Positions 35,801-42,886 of a stretch of DNA of 43,433 nucleotides are shown piece after piece. The position numbers and the translations under genes were made by a program. Numbering within the stretch: the stretch's first letter is position 1; every line of letters begins with the position of its first letter. The stretch covers positions 1-43,433 of the forward strand of contig CAIMWE010000196.1 in the NCBI GenBank assembly GCA_903845115.1. The letters are read 5' to 3'. Under the pieces are notes generated by a model that was given only the letters and a program-made list of their open reading frames with translations, searched no databases and was not told where the DNA came from. Source of the DNA: an uncultured Acidobacteriota bacterium. GTDB lineage: Bacteria > Acidobacteriota > Thermoanaerobaculia > UBA5066.

Positions 35801-36679
35801 ATGACCGCCGCCGTCCTTGCCCAGGTCGTCGTCAGCGGGGCGCTGATGGGGCTCGTCTACGCGCTCGTCGCGTACGGGTTCCAGCTGACGTACGCCACGA
35901 GCAAGAGCATCAACTTCGGCCAGGGGGAGCTGGTGATGGTTTCGGCCTTCGTCAGCCTCTCCCTGGTCAACGCCGGCCTTCCCTACGGCCTGGTCCTCCC
36001 GGCGGGGATGCTCTTCGGGGCGCTCCTGGGGCTCTTCGTCGAGCGGGCCGGCGTGCGGCTGGCGCTCGAGCAGAAGAGCGAGGGATGGATCCTGATGACC
36101 ATCATCCTCGGTCTCTTCTTCCTCTCGGCGGCCGAGAACGTCTGGGGGCGGGACGATCGCCCCTTCCCGACGCCGATCTCCTCCGACCCGATCCACCTCC
36201 TCGGCGTGGACATCACGCCGCTGGAGATCTCGGTGGCCGTGGGGGTCTTCGCCGTGATGGGCCTCGTCGAGCTCTTCAAGCGCGTGACGCTGCTAGGGAA
36301 GGCGTTCGAGGCGGTCTCGGCCGATCGCGACGCGGCGGAGCTGATGGGGATCTCCGCGCGGCGGGCGATCATGCTCTCTTACGGCCTGTCGGGAATGGTC
36401 GCCGCCCTCGCCGGCATCCTGGTCTCCCCGATCACGACCGTGGGACCGACGATGTCGTCGACCCTCATCCTGAAGGCGTTCTCCGTCGCCGTGGTGGCCG
36501 GCCTCGATTCGGGGTTCGGGGTCGTCGTCGTCGGGATCCTGCTCGGGGCGCTGGAAGCCGTCACGAGCCTCACCGTGGGGAGCGGCTGGCGCGAGGCGCC
36601 GGGGCTCGTCCTCCTCATCCTCGCCCTCGCCGTCCGCCCGACCGGGGTCTTCGGCAAGGCGACCATCCGGAAGGTCTGA
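35801..36679 (+). CDS. livH: LivH-type ABC transporter permease
   Basis: A 292-residue membrane permease with about eight helices. Landmarks are GALMGLVYALVAYGFQLTYATSKSINFGQGE near the N-terminus, the coupling loop LGKAFEAVSADRDAAELMGIS and the C-terminal LALAVRPTGVFGKATI. It starts 10 bases after the SBP stop and ends 15 bases before livMG. Confidence 0.9.
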   Translation: MTAAVLAQVVVSGALMGLVYALVAYGFQLTYATSKSINFGQGELVMVSAFVSLSLVNAGLPYGLVLPAGMLFGALLGLFVERAGVRLALEQKSEGWILMTIILGLFFLSAAENVWGRDDRPFPTPISSDPIHLLGVDITPLEISVAVGVFAVMGLVELFKRVTLLGKAFEAVSADRDAAELMGISARRAIMLSYGLSGMVAALAGILVSPITTVGPTMSSTLILKAFSVAVVAGLDSGFGVVVVGILLGALEAVTSLTVGSGWREAPGLVLLILALAVRPTGVFGKATIRKV

Positions 36680-36694
36680 GAGGAACCGGCGGCG

Positions 36695-38638
36695 ATGCTT
36701 CGGCGGCTGGTCCTCACGCGCGGCCCCGAGCTGGCGGTCCTGGGATTCCTCGCGGCGATCCCCCTCTTCGTGACGAACCCGTACGCGCTGGGGCTGCTGA
36801 CGCTCCTCGCGATCTACGGAATCCTCCTGATCGGCCTCGACGTCACCGTCGGCTATCTCGGCCAGGTGAACCTCTCCCACGTGGCGTTCCTGGGGCTGGG
36901 CGCCTACGCGGCCGGCCTCGTGGTGGTCCGTCTGCACGGGGGCTTCACCTTCTCCCTGGCGGCCGCCACGCTGGTCGGGCTGGTTTTCGGCGGTCTGCTG
37001 GCGTTCCCCGCGCTCCGGCTCGAGGGGCCGCAGTTCGCCCTGGCGACGCTCAGCTTCGCGACCCTCACCGCCACGGCGCTGAACGAGCTGGAGGCGCTGA
37101 CGGGGGGGGCTCAGGGGCTCTCCATCCTCCGTCCGCCGTTTCTCGGTCACCCGCTGTCGGCGTCCGGGTTCTTCTGGCTCTGCCTGGCGCTCTTCGCCCT
37201 CGTCTGGATGGCGATGCGGAACCTCCTCGCCTCTCAGTGGGGCCGGGCCTTCGAGGCGCTGAGAGACAGCCCGATCGCCACCGACGCGATGGGGGTGGGG
37301 ACGTATCGCCACAAGGTGGCGGCGTTCGCCCTCGGCTCGGCGCTGGGCGGCCTGGCCGGTGGGCTCTACGCCCTCAACTTCCTCTACCTCCAGCCGCAGA
37401 GCTACTCCTACGACCTGATGGTCATCCTCCTCCTCGGAGTCGTCCTGGGCGGGAGGATGAGCCTGTGGGGCGCGTTCCTGGGCGCGTGCCTCGTCGTCCT
37501 CCTGCCGAACCTCCTGTCGAACCGGCTCCTCTTCCAGGTCTTCTCCGGCCTCGGCCTCCTCCTGGCGGCCTACTCCGGGACCCGGGGCCTCGTGAAGAAG
37601 ACGACCCGGCCGTTCCAGGCGCTCGCCCCGGTCGTCGCGATGGGCCTCCTCGTCGTGGGCGGCCTGAAGGTCCAGAACACCGAGGACTGGCGCAAGGCGA
37701 TCTTCGCCCTGATGCTCTTCTCTGTCGTCGTCGGTCTCCCCGAGGGGGTCATGGGCTTCGCCGCGAAGGCGCTGTCGAAGCTCTTCCACCTCGAGCCGCC
37801 GGCGCTCCCGCCCGCCGCATCGCTCGACGAGGTCCTTCCCGCCCGCGCCTCCGACGGTTCCTCGCTCCTGCGCCTGATCGACCTCAAGCAGTACTTCGGA
37901 GGGGTGAAGGCGGTTGACGGCGTCTCGATGAACGTCGTCTCCGGCGCGATCCACGGTCTCATCGGGCCGAACGGCTCGGGCAAGAGCACGCTGGTGAACG
38001 TCGTCTCGGGCCTCTACACCCCCACCTCCGGGGAGATGACGCTCCGGGGGCGACTCCTCCCGACCGGCAGCCTGATGAGGGTCGCCGGCTTCGGCGTGGC
38101 GCGGACGTTCCAGAACCTGCAAATCTTCTCCGGGCTCAGCGCGCTCGACAACGTGATGGTGGCCCTCCGGGGCGCCTACCGGACGCCGATGCCGCTGGTC
38201 CTCCTCGGTGCGGCGAGGGGGGAAGAACGGAAAGCGCAGGCGGACGCGCTGGCGCTCCTCGAGCTGACGGGGCTCGGCGTCGACGCCCGGACCCCGGCCA
38301 AGGACCTGACGTACGGCTCCCAGCGCCTCCTGGAGATCGCGCGGGCCCTCGCCCGGCGGCCGGAGCTGCTGATCCTGGACGAACCAGCGGCCGGCCTCGC
38401 CCACCCGGACGTCATGAGGCTGGTGGAGATCATCCGGCGCATCGCGAGCCGGGGCGTCACGATGATCCTGATCGAGCACCACATGGACGTCGTGAGCGAG
38501 CTCTGCACCACGGTGACGGTCCTCGACGGAGGGCGGGTCATCGCGGAAGGGACGCCGGACGAGGTGAAGCGGCACCCGAAGGTGATCGAGGCGTACCTCG
38601 GGCAGGCGCCGGCGGCGGGCGCGGCGGCGGAAGCGTGA
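36695..38638 (+). CDS. Fused LivM permease-LivG ATPase
   Basis: A 647-residue fusion. The first part (about 1-350) is a LivM permease: VGYLGQVNLSHVAFLGLGAY, LRLEGPQFALATLSFATL and the coupling stretch GRAFEALRDSPIATDAMGV. A linker (about 350-385) follows. The LivG ATPase (about 388-640) has Walker A GPNGSGKST, GVARTFQNLQIFSG, signature LTYGSQRLLEIARALA, Walker B LLILDEPAAGL and IEHHM. Fused LivMG proteins occur in several phyla and fix a 1:1 ratio. The first transporter in this window keeps the two as separate genes. It sits between livH and livF with 10-15 base gaps. Confidence 0.92.
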   Translation: MLRRLVLTRGPELAVLGFLAAIPLFVTNPYALGLLTLLAIYGILLIGLDVTVGYLGQVNLSHVAFLGLGAYAAGLVVVRLHGGFTFSLAAATLVGLVFGGLLAFPALRLEGPQFALATLSFATLTATALNELEALTGGAQGLSILRPPFLGHPLSASGFFWLCLALFALVWMAMRNLLASQWGRAFEALRDSPIATDAMGVGTYRHKVAAFALGSALGGLAGGLYALNFLYLQPQSYSYDLMVILLLGVVLGGRMSLWGAFLGACLVVLLPNLLSNRLLFQVFSGLGLLLAAYSGTRGLVKKTTRPFQALAPVVAMGLLVVGGLKVQNTEDWRKAIFALMLFSVVVGLPEGVMGFAAKALSKLFHLEPPALPPAASLDEVLPARASDGSSLLRLIDLKQYFGGVKAVDGVSMNVVSGAIHGLIGPNGSGKSTLVNVVSGLYTPTSGEMTLRGRLLPTGSLMRVAGFGVARTFQNLQIFSGLSALDNVMVALRGAYRTPMPLVLLGAARGEERKAQADALALLELTGLGVDARTPAKDLTYGSQRLLEIARALARRPELLILDEPAAGLAHPDVMRLVEIIRRIASRGVTMILIEHHMDVVSELCTTVTVLDGGRVIAEGTPDEVKRHPKVIEAYLGQAPAAGAAAEA

Positions 38639-38648
38639 GGAGCCGGAG

Positions 38649-39365
38649 ATGCTGAGGGTCGAGGGTCTGCACGCGGGATACGGGGCCAGCGAGGTGCTCC
38701 AGGGGGTCACCCTGGAGGTGGGCGCGGGGCAGCTGGTCGCGCTGATCGGCGCCAACGGCGCCGGGAAGACCACCACGATGCGGGCGATCTCGGGGCTCCT
38801 GAAGCCCGCGCGCGGCCGCGTGATCCTCGACGGGCGCGAGGTCCAGGGGCTCGAGGCCTTTCAGATCGCCCGCCTCGGGCTCGCGCACTCTCCCGAGGGG
38901 CGCAAGGTCTTCGGCCCCCTCTCGGTCGAGGACAACCTCCTCCTGGGCGCCTTCCGGCGGCTGCCGGCCTTCTTCGGATACCGGCGGCACGCAGCCGCGG
39001 GGCTCGAGAGGGTCTACGGGCTCTTCCCGAAGCTGAAGGACCGCCGGACCCAGGCGGCGGGGACGCTGTCAGGAGGAGAGCAGCAGATGCTCGCGATCGG
39101 CCGCGCGCTGATGGCCGACCCGAAGGTGATCCTCCTCGACGAGCCCTCGATGGGCCTGGCGCCGATCATCGTCCAGGAGGTCTTCGCCACGATCCGGAGG
39201 CTCAAGGAGGCTGGGACGACGCTCCTCCTCGTCGAGCAGTTCGCCTCGAGCGCCCTCGCGGTGGCCGACCGGGCCTACGTGATGGAGCGGGGCCGGATCC
39301 TGAGGGAGAAGTCGACCGACGACCTGCGGCACGACGAGGGGCTGCTCCAGGCCTACCTGGGCTGA
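38649..39365 (+). CDS. livF: LivF-type ABC transporter ATPase
   Basis: A 238-residue ATPase. Walker A GANGAGKTT, signature LSGGEQQMLAIGRAL, Walker B VILLDEPSMGLAP, LLVEQFA and the C-terminal LLQAYLG are all present. It closes the second Liv operon. Two pieces of a near-identical sequence lie 1.3 kb downstream (40642-40756), so this gene or a close relative was partly duplicated. Confidence 0.92.
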   Translation: MLRVEGLHAGYGASEVLQGVTLEVGAGQLVALIGANGAGKTTTMRAISGLLKPARGRVILDGREVQGLEAFQIARLGLAHSPEGRKVFGPLSVEDNLLLGAFRRLPAFFGYRRHAAAGLERVYGLFPKLKDRRTQAAGTLSGGEQQMLAIGRALMADPKVILLDEPSMGLAPIIVQEVFATIRRLKEAGTTLLLVEQFASSALAVADRAYVMERGRILREKSTDDLRHDEGLLQAYLG

Positions 39366-39798
39366 CGCGCCTCAGTACCTCGCCCGTCGTCGAACGGCTC
39401 CCTCCTCCGCTCTCCGTTTCGAGGGTGAAGGGCCTCATCACGATCGACGGGGATCTCGGGGACGCCGGCTGGAAAAAGGCCGCTGTCATCGGCGCTTTCT
39501 GGGAGACCTCGCCGGGGAACAACGTCCCTTCGAAGGTGAAGACGACCGCGTGGGTGACGTACGACGACCGGTACGTCTTCATCGCCGTGAAGTGCGACGA
39601 CCCGGACGCTTCGCGCTCCTGGCCGAGCCCGTCGGGCGCAAGGCGGTCGGGGCGTCCCGGAAGGGCGCCGAGGATGCAGCCGGCGCGCTGTTCCCCGAGG
39701 TCCGGACGGGCGAGGCTTACCTGACGGGGAAAAAGGACGGGAAGAAGTCGCTCCCCCCCCCGCGCGGGGGCCTTCGGCCTTTCAGGGGCGAGGAGTGA
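39366..39798 (+). pseudogene. Fragment of a DUF5916/CBM9-type sugar-binding-like protein
   Basis: Just after livF an open frame without a proper start reads PPPLSVSRVKGLITIDGDLG, then DAGWKKAAVIGAF, AWVTYDDRYVFIAVKCDDPD (to about 39606). This is the first half of the CBM9-like domain that opens many large Acidobacteriota surface proteins. After it the reading continues only in another frame (FALLAEPVGRKAVGASRKG to GEE, stop at 39796-39798), which I do not recognise. The usual 700 or more residues are missing. A GTG at 39425 could start a 99-residue product, but a remnant is more likely. Confidence 0.55.
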
Positions 39799-40198
39799 AG
39801 AGAAGCCTGTGGACAGCCGCTGCCGCGGCGAGCCGCCGGTCGCTGGTCGCCAGGCTGGATCCGTCGCGGATCGCTATCGCGAGGTAAGCCGCGTCGTATG
39901 CGCTCAGCTCGTCGATCGCCGCGCGCGCCAGAATGTCCTCGTAGGGGACGTGTGGCCGGAGGACGATCGGCAGACCAAGAAGCCGCGCATAGGCCCGCTC
40001 CGCGTCCCCCGAAGCGATGCGCCTGCGGCGTACGGCCCCGAGGAGTCCGTTCCCGACCTCCAGCGGCCAGTGGGGTGCTGTCACCAGCATGACGTCTCCG
40101 GCAACAGCAGCCTCGAGGAGTCCCCGTATAACAGTCGGGTCCTCGTCCCGCAGCACGAGGGCAAGCGAAATGGAGGCGTCGACGGTGACCGTGATCAA
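39782..40198 (-). CDS. vapC: VapC-type PIN-domain toxin
   Basis: A 138-residue PIN-domain ribonuclease. The four acidic residues of the metal site are D7 (VTVDAS), E47 (PLEVGN), D102 (SAYDAAYLAIA) and D120 (LATSDRRL). VapC toxins cleave specific RNAs when free of antitoxin. The ATG overlaps the antitoxin stop (ATGA), the usual antitoxin-first order. The pair sits in a stretch of broken genes, which suggests it arrived or persisted as an addiction module. Confidence 0.9.
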   Translation of the reverse strand: MITVTVDASISLALVLRDEDPTVIRGLLEAAVAGDVMLVTAPHWPLEVGNGLLGAVRRRRIASGDAERAYARLLGLPIVLRPHVPYEDILARAAIDELSAYDAAYLAIAIRDGSSLATSDRRLAAAAAVHRLLFTPRP

Positions 40199-40440
40199 CG
40201 CTGCCCCTCCCGGATGAGGTCAGAGGCGGATTCCGGGCCCGGAAGGGTCCGCGTCCGGATCTCCTCCAGTTCGTGCAGTGCGGCACGGAGGGATTGACGG
40301 CCCTTTTCGCTCTGGCCCGGGAGGACCCTTGCCAACGGCTGGCCACTGTCCGTCAAGACGGTGACGACACCCCGTGCTGCAGCCTGAAGGACGGTGCGAA
40401 GGTCAGTCGTTGCCGCCTCGATCCAAAGTTCCTCGGTCAT
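40195..40440 (-). CDS. Phd/YefM-like antitoxin of the VapC toxin
   Basis: An 81-residue protein if started at the ATG at 40440; an in-frame ATG at 40452 would add four residues. The N-terminal part (WIEAATTDLRTVLQAAARGVVTVLTDSGQPLARVLP) has the fold pattern of Phd/YefM-type antitoxins, which bind DNA. The C-terminal part ends ESASDLIREGQR, a tail common in antitoxins paired with PIN toxins. It should neutralise the toxin and repress its own promoter, and an operator-like inverted repeat lies just upstream. Confidence 0.8.
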   Translation of the reverse strand: MTEELWIEAATTDLRTVLQAAARGVVTVLTDSGQPLARVLPGQSEKGRQSLRAALHELEEIRTRTLPGPESASDLIREGQR

Positions 40441-40463
40441 GGCGTCGAGCACCCCGTCTCGTG

Positions 40464-40488
40464 GGAGCCATTATCAACCTGTGGCTCC
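40464..40488 (-). promoter_or_regulatory. Operator and promoter of the toxin-antitoxin operon
   Basis: A perfect 7-bp inverted repeat, GGAGCCA (40464-40470) and TGGCTCC (40482-40488), separated by 11 bases, overlaps a -10-like GATAAT on the - strand (40475-40470). It lies about 25 bases before the antitoxin start. This is the expected place for autorepression by the antitoxin-toxin complex. Confidence 0.5.
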
Positions 40489-40641
40489 GGACGTCCTCGG
40501 TGCCGGCGGCGGATTCTCCCCTCCTCGGGCGTTTCCCGTAGGGGGGTACGGAATCTGACCGGGGCGAATCGGGAATCGAAAACCCGGGAACGGGGGCTCC
40601 GGGAGGAGGAAGGCCAGGGCCCACTCGGCCCGGGGTCACCT

Positions 40642-40756
40642 CCTCCTCGACGAACCCTCGATGGGCCTGGCGCAATGGAGCGGGGCCGGGTCCTGAGGGA
40701 GAAGTCGACCGACGACCTGCGGCGCGACGAGGGGCTGCTCCAGGCGTACCTGGTCT
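40642..40756 (+). pseudogene. Partial copy of the neighbouring livF
   Basis: Bases 40642-40673 match 39131-39162 of the intact livF with one mismatch (LLDEPSMGLA), and 40675 to about 40752 match 39282 to about 39359 with three mismatches (MERGRVLREKSTDDLRRDEG). The 119 bases between the two blocks in livF are missing here. Nothing recognisable is left of the rest. The bases from 40489 to 40641 show no feature I can support. Confidence 0.75.
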
Positions 40757-40812
40757 GGCCCCGGTCGTTGGCGAAGGCCGGCCCTGCGTCTGAATTGGTC
40801 GCCGGAAGGGGG

Positions 40813-41984
40813 TCAGAAGGCCCAGACGATGCACCCGGCTCCCGAGTACCAGCCGGAGACGAGGCTCGCGTACCGGGACTCGATCGCCGACCGCTTGAGC
40901 TTCATCGTCGGCGTCAGGAGGCCGTTGTCGACGGTCCACTCCTCCGACATGATCACCAGCTTCTCCAGCTGCTCGTGTGGGTCGAGCTCCGCGTTGAGCG
41001 CCGCCAGCTGGTCCTGGAGCTGCCGAGTCAGCGCCTCCCGCTCCGGGCTGCCCGGGGGAGCATTCCGGAGGTGCTCGGCGAGGACGACGAGGGCGAGTGG
41101 CTGGGCCATGCTCGGACCGGTCACGCAGGCCTGCTCGAGCTCTGCGTGGGCGAGGAGCCGGGTCTCGATCGGGGCTGGCGCCACGTACCTTCCCCTTGCT
41201 GGTCTTGAACATCTCCTTGACGCGGCCGCTGATCCGGATCCGTCCCTCGGCGTCCATCTCCCCCCCTGTCGCCCGTCCGGAGGAACCCGTCCTCGTCGAT
41301 TGCCTCCCGCGTCAGGTGATCGGCCTTGTAGTAGCCGACCATCGTCCCCGGGCTCTTGACCAGGATCTCTGCCGCCTCGGAGATCCGCCAGACCACTCCC
41401 GGCATGGGGGAGCCGGCCCATCCGTTGCGGTGCTGGCCGGGAAGGACGCAGTGGGAGCCGGCAGCGTTCTCGGTCATGCCGTAGATGTCGGAGATCCGGA
41501 TCCCGAGCGAGGCGTACCAGTCGATCAGCTCCGCGGGTTTGGGGGTGGAGCCGGTTGCGGCGAAGCGGACCGCGTCGAGGCCGAGGCCCTCCAGCACTCT
41601 CTTCCTCACGATCCCGCCGAATACCGGGGCTCGCAAGAGAAACGCGAGCTTTCTCTCGGGGATCTTCGTGAGGACTCCGGCGCGGAGCTTCAGCCAGGGC
41701 CGGGGGGGACGCTCCCGAAGGACGTCGGCCGTGCGCGCCTCACGTCGGCGAGGAACGTGTCGAGGCTCTCGACGAAGAAGACCTGGCAACCGGTCCGGAA
41801 GTGGGTCGTCTCGAGCACCGCCCGCTCCGCCACGTGGGCGAGCGGGAGGTACGAGATGAGCCTGTCGGAGGAGGTCAGCCCCGTCACCTCCGCGAATGCG
41901 AAGGCGGACCACATCGTCCGGAAGCTGTGCATCACCCCCTTGGGCTCGCCGGTGCTCCCCGACGTGCTGCTCGTCGGGCACCGG
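40813..41984 (-). pseudogene. Long-chain acyl-CoA synthetase (AMP-forming), truncated and frameshifted
   Basis: Read on the - strand, AMP-binding enzyme blocks follow in order but in four frames: TSGSTGEPKGVMHSFR and SYLPLAHVAERA (to about 41705); LKLRAGVLTKIPERKLAF, IYGMTENAAGSH, GFLRTGDRG (to about 41270); DAEGRIRISGRVKEMFKTSKGK (to about 41195); then IETRLLAHAELEQACVTG to the stop at 40813. About the first third of a normal synthetase is missing. The first two breaks fall in runs of G or C, so single-base sequencing errors could explain some of them, but not the lost N-terminus. An intact enzyme would activate fatty or aromatic acids with CoA and ATP. Confidence 0.8.
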
Positions 41985-42196
41985 CCCGCGCGTCGGGATG
42001 CTGTGGCCCTCGGTAGCGACGGTCCGGTCGGGCCGCCGCACTTCGGGCCCCCGGATGCAGGGCCGGTGAAGGTCTCCGGCAAGGACGCCTCGTGGATCAA
42101 CTGTGGGTCGATGTACAAGATCGCCGGGGCTCCGGGCAGCTGGGAAACGGCGCGAGAGTCCCAGATTTTCCGGAAAAGGGTCCGCGGACTCGCCAT
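41985..42196 (-). pseudogene. leuC: 5' fragment of leuC (isopropylmalate dehydratase large subunit)
   Basis: The - strand ATG at 42196 opens MASPRTLFRKIWDSRAVSQL, then GAPAILYIDPQLIHEASLPETFTG, which matches the start of LeuC. After a one-frame shift near 42062 the match goes on as RGPEVRRPDRTVATEGHSIP up to about 41985, where acyl-CoA synthetase sequence takes over. Only some 70 of about 420-470 LeuC residues are left, and no iron-sulphur cysteines. Its upstream 165 bases (42197-42361) hold nothing I can support. Confidence 0.65.
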
Positions 42197-42361
42197 GGGC
42201 TTGGAAACCCCGCAAAGCAGCCCTGGCCCGTTCCAGCGGTGAGGTGTACGAGGGCGCCCGACTCTGAAAAATACCCTCGACCGTTCCGGAGGTGCTCGTC
42301 GATTCCTCGGCCTGCCGGGCGAAGCGGTCGCCTCCGCCCTGCAGCAGTTCGCCGTCGCGGG

Positions 42362-42769
42362 CTAGTGCGGCGACGGCGGCTCCAGCTCCTCTTCCAGCTC
42401 CGCGCCTCCGATGAGACCTTTTCCTAGGAGAAGGGCGCCCGGCCCGGCCCGCAACGAGCCAATCCGGTGGGCAGCCCGTGAGAGGAGGCCGGCACTCAGG
42501 CCCGAGAACTGGAATCTCGTGAGCGCCCCTCCACCTGCCACCTTCTCGAGGTCGGCCTCGTTCAGCTCGGCCAAATCCCCGGCGGCAACCGGCGGCTGCG
42601 CGACAGCGAAGAATTCGCTGGCGGTGAACTGGCAGCCGTGAGTCGCCGCGATGGCCAGGAACGCCGCCACGGCGCCCTCCTGCATCGACAGGGCGCGCTC
42701 CAGCTCGGTCCTGAGACCGGCCTCCTGGTTCGCTTTCCGCACAAACTCGTGAACGGCTTCCAGACTCAT
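42362..42769 (-). CDS. Nif11-type RiPP precursor peptide
   Basis: A 135-residue precursor. The leader (1-80) has the Nif11 pattern: SLEAVHEFVRKANQEAGLRT, AAFLAIAATHGCQFTASEF and the cleavage end ELNEADLEKVAGGG, with the double glycine at 79-80. The remaining 55 residues (ALTRFQFSGLSAGLLSRAAH to the C-terminal ELEEELEPPSPH) would be the core. The core has Ser and Thr but no Cys, so lanthionine bridges are unlikely. GAAGGAGG precedes the ATG. On the same strand a PpiC-related protein lies upstream. Modification and export genes should lie beyond the window edge. Such leaders are normally cut by a peptidase-transporter. Confidence 0.8.
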   Translation of the reverse strand: MSLEAVHEFVRKANQEAGLRTELERALSMQEGAVAAFLAIAATHGCQFTASEFFAVAQPPVAAGDLAELNEADLEKVAGGGALTRFQFSGLSAGLLSRAAHRIGSLRAGPGALLLGKGLIGGAELEEELEPPSPH

Positions 42770-42819
42770 CGTGGCCTCCTTCCGACCGACCGCCGGCCGG
42801 GACAGAGAATCACCCGGAC

Positions 42820-42839
42820 CGGAATTGTGCGGAATTGTA
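42820..42839 (-). promoter_or_regulatory. Tandem repeat and -10-like box before the Nif11 gene
   Basis: CGGAATTGT (+ strand) occurs at 42820-42828 and 42830-42838, a 10-base period. On the - strand one copy includes TACAAT (42839-42834), a -10-like box 64 bases before the start codon. The peptide may have its own regulated promoter within the gap after the upstream gene. Confidence 0.35.
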
Positions 42840-42886
42840 ACCGTCCTCCTGGTCGTCCGTTGGTTTGGAAGCGATGCACGTCGGTC

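Noticed and set aside
39753-39784. GC-rich inverted repeats followed by TTTC (possible terminator after the CBM9-like fragment)
   Set aside because: The T tract is only three bases and the repeats are low-complexity runs of C and G.
42281-42364. Short + strand tail RFLGLPGEAVASALQQFAVAG ending in TAG
   Set aside because: It looks protein-like, but has no start and no recognisable family, and the stretch is flanked by debris.
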